From positions 5,583-12,734 of the forward strand of contig DUJB01000042.1 in assembly GCA_013330055.1 (NCBI GenBank): a DNA stretch of 7,152 nucleotides, given 5' to 3'. The notes beneath the pieces are model-generated. The model was not told the origin of the DNA and did not search any database. It saw nothing but the letters and a program-made list of their open reading frames with translations. A program made the position numbers and the translations under genes. Positions 5,538 through 7,152 of the stretch are shown piece by piece; position 1 is the first letter of the stretch, and the number at the start of each line of letters is the position of its first letter. Source of the stretch: Nitrosopumilaceae archaeon. GTDB lineage: Archaea > Thermoproteota > Nitrososphaeria > Nitrososphaerales > Nitrosopumilaceae.

Positions 5538-5545
5538 TTTAAATA
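5538..5545 (+). promoter_or_regulatory. Orphan plus-strand TATA-like box upstream of the tRNA-end repeat
   Basis: TTTAAATA on the plus strand would start transcription near 5570, about 15 bases before the copy of the tRNA 3' end. No plus-strand gene follows; the open frame there is antisense to the secreted-protein gene. It shares ATACTTGA with the region upstream of tRNA-Ser (509-516 against 5543-5550). It may be a remnant of a tRNA promoter or drive a short RNA. Confidence 0.25.
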
Positions 5546-5582
5546 CTTGAATGTGAGTGTATCAAACTAAATGCACCGTTCT

Positions 5583-5594
5583 CTTACCTGGCGC
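5583..5594 (+). repeat. Putative attachment-site copy 2 (duplicated tRNA-Ser 3' end)
   Basis: CTTACCTGGCGC is identical to 653-664 and has the same orientation. No tRNA structure precedes it: the D, anticodon and T-loop sequences are missing, so it is only a 3' fragment. It marks the putative right border of the signalling island. Confidence 0.45.
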
Positions 5595-5599
5595 TCTGA

Positions 5600-5645
5600 T
5601 TTTTCTGATAAAAATAATGAAAAAATTTGGGGTTAATCAGAAAAA
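5600..5645 (-). terminator. Hairpin and T-run terminator of the secreted-protein gene
   Basis: TTTTTCTGAT (5600-5609) and ATCAGAAAAA (5636-5645) form a perfect 10-base inverted repeat around a 26-base loop, starting 15 bases after the stop codon of the minus-strand gene at 5661. The minus strand also has several T-runs here, as in archaeal terminators. Confidence 0.55.
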
Positions 5646-5660
5646 GTATTTTGAGGCTAA

Positions 5661-6875
5661 CTATGTTTCAATAGCTAAAATATTCCCAGTTTCTATGTCA
5701 ATAAATACATCTGTCTCGATTCCGTTTTCAGCCATTATTTCAAATTCGTATACAGTTTTGAACCCATACGTACTTTTTTGTTTTTCTGTAACTATACCAG
5801 GAACTGCCTTGAGGGCTAATTCCATAGCCTCATCCATTGTTAACTCCTTCACTTTTTCTGTTGCTTCTTCCACTTTTGTGGGTTCTTCCATTGGTTTTTC
5901 TGCTGGTTCCTCAGTAACGAAAGAAGTCCTGACATCAATTAATTCAACAATTTCATCATAGTCGGGGTTTGTCTCTAAAACCACACCTCCAATTCCAGGA
6001 CAATAATACTTGAACTCAATCACACCAGGTTCAAGAACATTCCAATCCTTTGTTTTGATGCAATCAGAAAATGTGCCGTATGGAACTGAAACGGTTTCAC
6101 CAAGAGCTACAACTTCTCCCATATCTTCAGCTTCGCCGGAGTAATATTCCTGTCTGTAAGAATCTCCTACCTGAGGCGATGCCTTCATGATAATTCCAGG
6201 TTTTGCGTTATCAATTCCTGCTTCCCAGGATCCTTTTGTGCCAACTAACTGTCCTCCTTCAAAATCTTTGGAGCCTTCACCGAAGTACCAAACATTTCCT
6301 TGCAGATCTTGAGCAAACCAATCCTTGGTGTCTTCAATTAACTCATCATTTAACCATACTCTGTCCCAAACAACTGTTGTGTCCACTCCCATCACATTTC
6401 TTTTTTCATAAGTAACTGTGACTTCAATTCGTTCTACACCTTCATGTGTTTGTGATTCATAAACTAGTGTAGTGCCTGGGATAAGTGCAAAAAATTTGTT
6501 ATTTATTTCTGAAATAAAATCACTTGGAGTTATTTTTGGATCATAGATTGGTTCATTAGCCATCATTATTTCTGCAATCATTTTTTCACGATCTTCTTCC
6601 ATCATTGATGATTCTTTGAATACTATTCCCCAACCATTCTCTTCTAATTTCATAGCAGTTAGAGGTTGTACACATGCAGGAGAACCTGAGGAGGATTTAA
6701 GCATCAAAGTTAAACCTGAATTACATATAACATCCTCAGCAGCAGTTCCATTTACCATTTGTTTTTGTGGAGAAGGCAGATATGTTATTAATTCATCTAC
6801 ACCAGCTCCAGATATTGTAGCTGTTGAAACCGCAAGCAGAATCATTATCATCGTTTTTGATAAATTTGTATTCAT
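5661..6875 (-). CDS. Secreted protein: thaumarchaeal Cys motif, conserved central domain, C-terminal PepSY
   Basis: With the ATG at 6875 the product has 404 residues; a GTG two codons upstream (6881) is possible. A signal peptide (about 1-26) directs export. Residues about 51-82 carry a motif of thaumarchaeal secreted proteins (CNSGL...KSSSGSPACVQP...LEENGWG) with C51 and C68. A central domain (about 117-303) resembles a widespread secreted domain known from bacteria: a start like NKFFALIPGTTLVYE, then RIEVTV, DWFAQDLQGNVWYFGE, GSWEAG, VGDSYRQEYY, and C272 and C292 near its end. I cannot name it. A Glu/Pro-rich linker (about 320-343) leads to a PepSY-like domain (about 344-402) ending DVFIDIETGNILAIE. 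PepSY domains often bind or inhibit proteases. Function is unknown; it lies outside the putative island but beside the protease fusion. Confidence 0.9.
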   Translation of the reverse strand: MNTNLSKTMIMILLAVSTATISGAGVDELITYLPSPQKQMVNGTAAEDVICNSGLTLMLKSSSGSPACVQPLTAMKLEENGWGIVFKESSMMEEDREKMIAEIMMANEPIYDPKITPSDFISEINNKFFALIPGTTLVYESQTHEGVERIEVTVTYEKRNVMGVDTTVVWDRVWLNDELIEDTKDWFAQDLQGNVWYFGEGSKDFEGGQLVGTKGSWEAGIDNAKPGIIMKASPQVGDSYRQEYYSGEAEDMGEVVALGETVSVPYGTFSDCIKTKDWNVLEPGVIEFKYYCPGIGGVVLETNPDYDEIVELIDVRTSFVTEEPAEKPMEEPTKVEEATEKVKELTMDEAMELALKAVPGIVTEKQKSTYGFKTVYEFEIMAENGIETDVFIDIETGNILAIET

Positions 6876-6898
6876 TGACACTAAAATTGTCTACAGGG

Positions 6899-6904
6899 TA
6901 TTAA
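6899..6904 (-). promoter_or_regulatory. TATA-like box of the secreted-protein gene
   Basis: TTAATA on the minus strand is centred about 26 bases before the ATG at 6875, fitting a leaderless transcript and favouring that ATG over the GTG at 6881. Confidence 0.35.
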
Positions 6905-7094
6905 CGATTGAGATACATTTGTCTGATTCAAAAATTCGTGGAAATGGTCATCCTCCGGTGATTTAGTAATTATAACGGACACCTTTAGATGAATGTACTA
7001 TAATCAATATATCCTTCTAATTCTAATTTTGATAAAAGGATGAAAAAAATTGACAGTATCATAATTTTTGCTATGGATAAGAAGTTGGTGTATT

Positions 7095-7152
7095 GTGAAT
7101 GACGAATCAAATGCTAACACCATTCGAGTATTACAATACATTGAGGAAAATC
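7095..7152 (+). CDS. Start of a plus-strand gene, possibly a winged-helix regulator (partial)
   Basis: From GTG 7095 the frame is open to the window edge: VNDESNANTIRVLQYIEEN. The IRVLQYIEEN segment resembles the first helix of archaeal winged-helix regulators, where it is usually followed by PG and an HLR-type sequence; that part is outside the window. GGTG (7087-7090) could act as ribosome binding site. A competing frame starts at ATG 7099 (MTNQMLTPFEYYNTLRKI), is also open to the edge, and has the more usual spacing of 8 bases from GGTG. Purine-rich first codon positions favour the GTG frame. A TATA-like CAATATAT (7005-7012) and a 20-codon open frame (7040-7102) lie upstream in the 213-base divergent promoter region. 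Confidence 0.4.
   Translation, partial: MNDESNANTIRVLQYIEEN

Larger units (their letters stand above)
653..5594. mobile_element. Putative tRNA-Ser-associated genomic island, no integrase
   Basis: The segment is bounded by direct repeats of the tRNA-Ser 3' end, with the intact tRNA at the left boundary, as after site-specific integration. Inside are only four minus-strand signalling genes: a DHp-protease fusion, a sensor kinase, a DHp-only protein and a response regulator. The repeat core is short (12 bases) and no integrase, replication or capsid gene is present. It could therefore be a degraded or non-autonomous island, a cassette mobilised in trans, or a chance repeat. Gene content and repeat position favour an accessory segment, but the case rests on the repeat. 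Confidence 0.35.

Noticed and set aside
5557..5961. 134-residue plus-strand open frame covering the right putative border
   Set aside because: Most of it is antisense to the well-supported secreted-protein gene and its Ser/Ile/Phe-rich composition is typical of an antisense shadow.
6616..6966. 116-residue plus-strand open frame
   Set aside because: It is antisense to the signal peptide and Cys motif of the secreted protein.
1..7152. CRISPR array or large tandem repeats
   Set aside because: No regularly spaced repeats of suitable length were seen; only short AT-rich repeats occur.

Overview
The window looks like chromosomal DNA of an ammonia-oxidising archaeon (Nitrososphaerota, probably a Nitrosopumilus-like lineage). 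The signs are AT-rich DNA, TATA-like boxes placed 25-30 bases before start codons with little or no leader, a tRNA-Ser gene with a canonical archaeal intron and no encoded CCA, histidine kinases with a TPLVPI-type H-box, and a secreted protein carrying the short Cys/Gly/Trp motif common in thaumarchaeal exported proteins. The lineage is an inference; no 16S or ammonia oxidation gene is present.

Layout. Bases 43-467 hold two small minus-strand genes: a ribbon-helix-helix-like protein and a 55-residue protein that needs a TTG start. Bases 569-663 hold tRNA-Ser(CGA) with a 13-base intron, on the plus strand, followed by a T-rich terminator. From about 664 to 5582 all protein genes are on the minus strand and all concern phosphorelay signalling. 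In transcription order they are: a membrane protein fusing a histidine-kinase dimerisation (DHp) domain, without its phospho-accepting His, to an external matrixin-like zinc protease (4023-5288); a complete dCache-type sensor kinase (2130-3869); a stand-alone DHp protein without an ATPase domain (1457-1882); and a single-domain response regulator (918-1307). Just beyond, at 5583-5594, the last 10 bases of the tRNA plus two flanking bases recur in the same orientation. This is the pattern left when an element integrates into a tRNA 3' end, so the signalling cluster may be a roughly 4.9-kb island, although no integrase is present. After it come a secreted PepSY protein (5661-6875, minus) and the first codons of a divergent plus-strand gene, probably a winged-helix regulator (7095 to the window edge).

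How the parts may work together (inference). The full kinase has the only ATPase domain and the only sensor. The DHp-only protein and the protease fusion share a homologous N-terminal half of about 125 residues, and DHp domains dimerise. A plausible model is a network in which the sensor kinase phosphorylates the DHp-only protein and/or the single REC protein, while the His-less DHp of the protease fusion serves as a docking or dimerisation module that couples cytoplasmic signalling state to a protease outside the membrane. No DNA-binding output regulator lies inside the cluster, so the output may be protein-protein or proteolytic rather than transcriptional.
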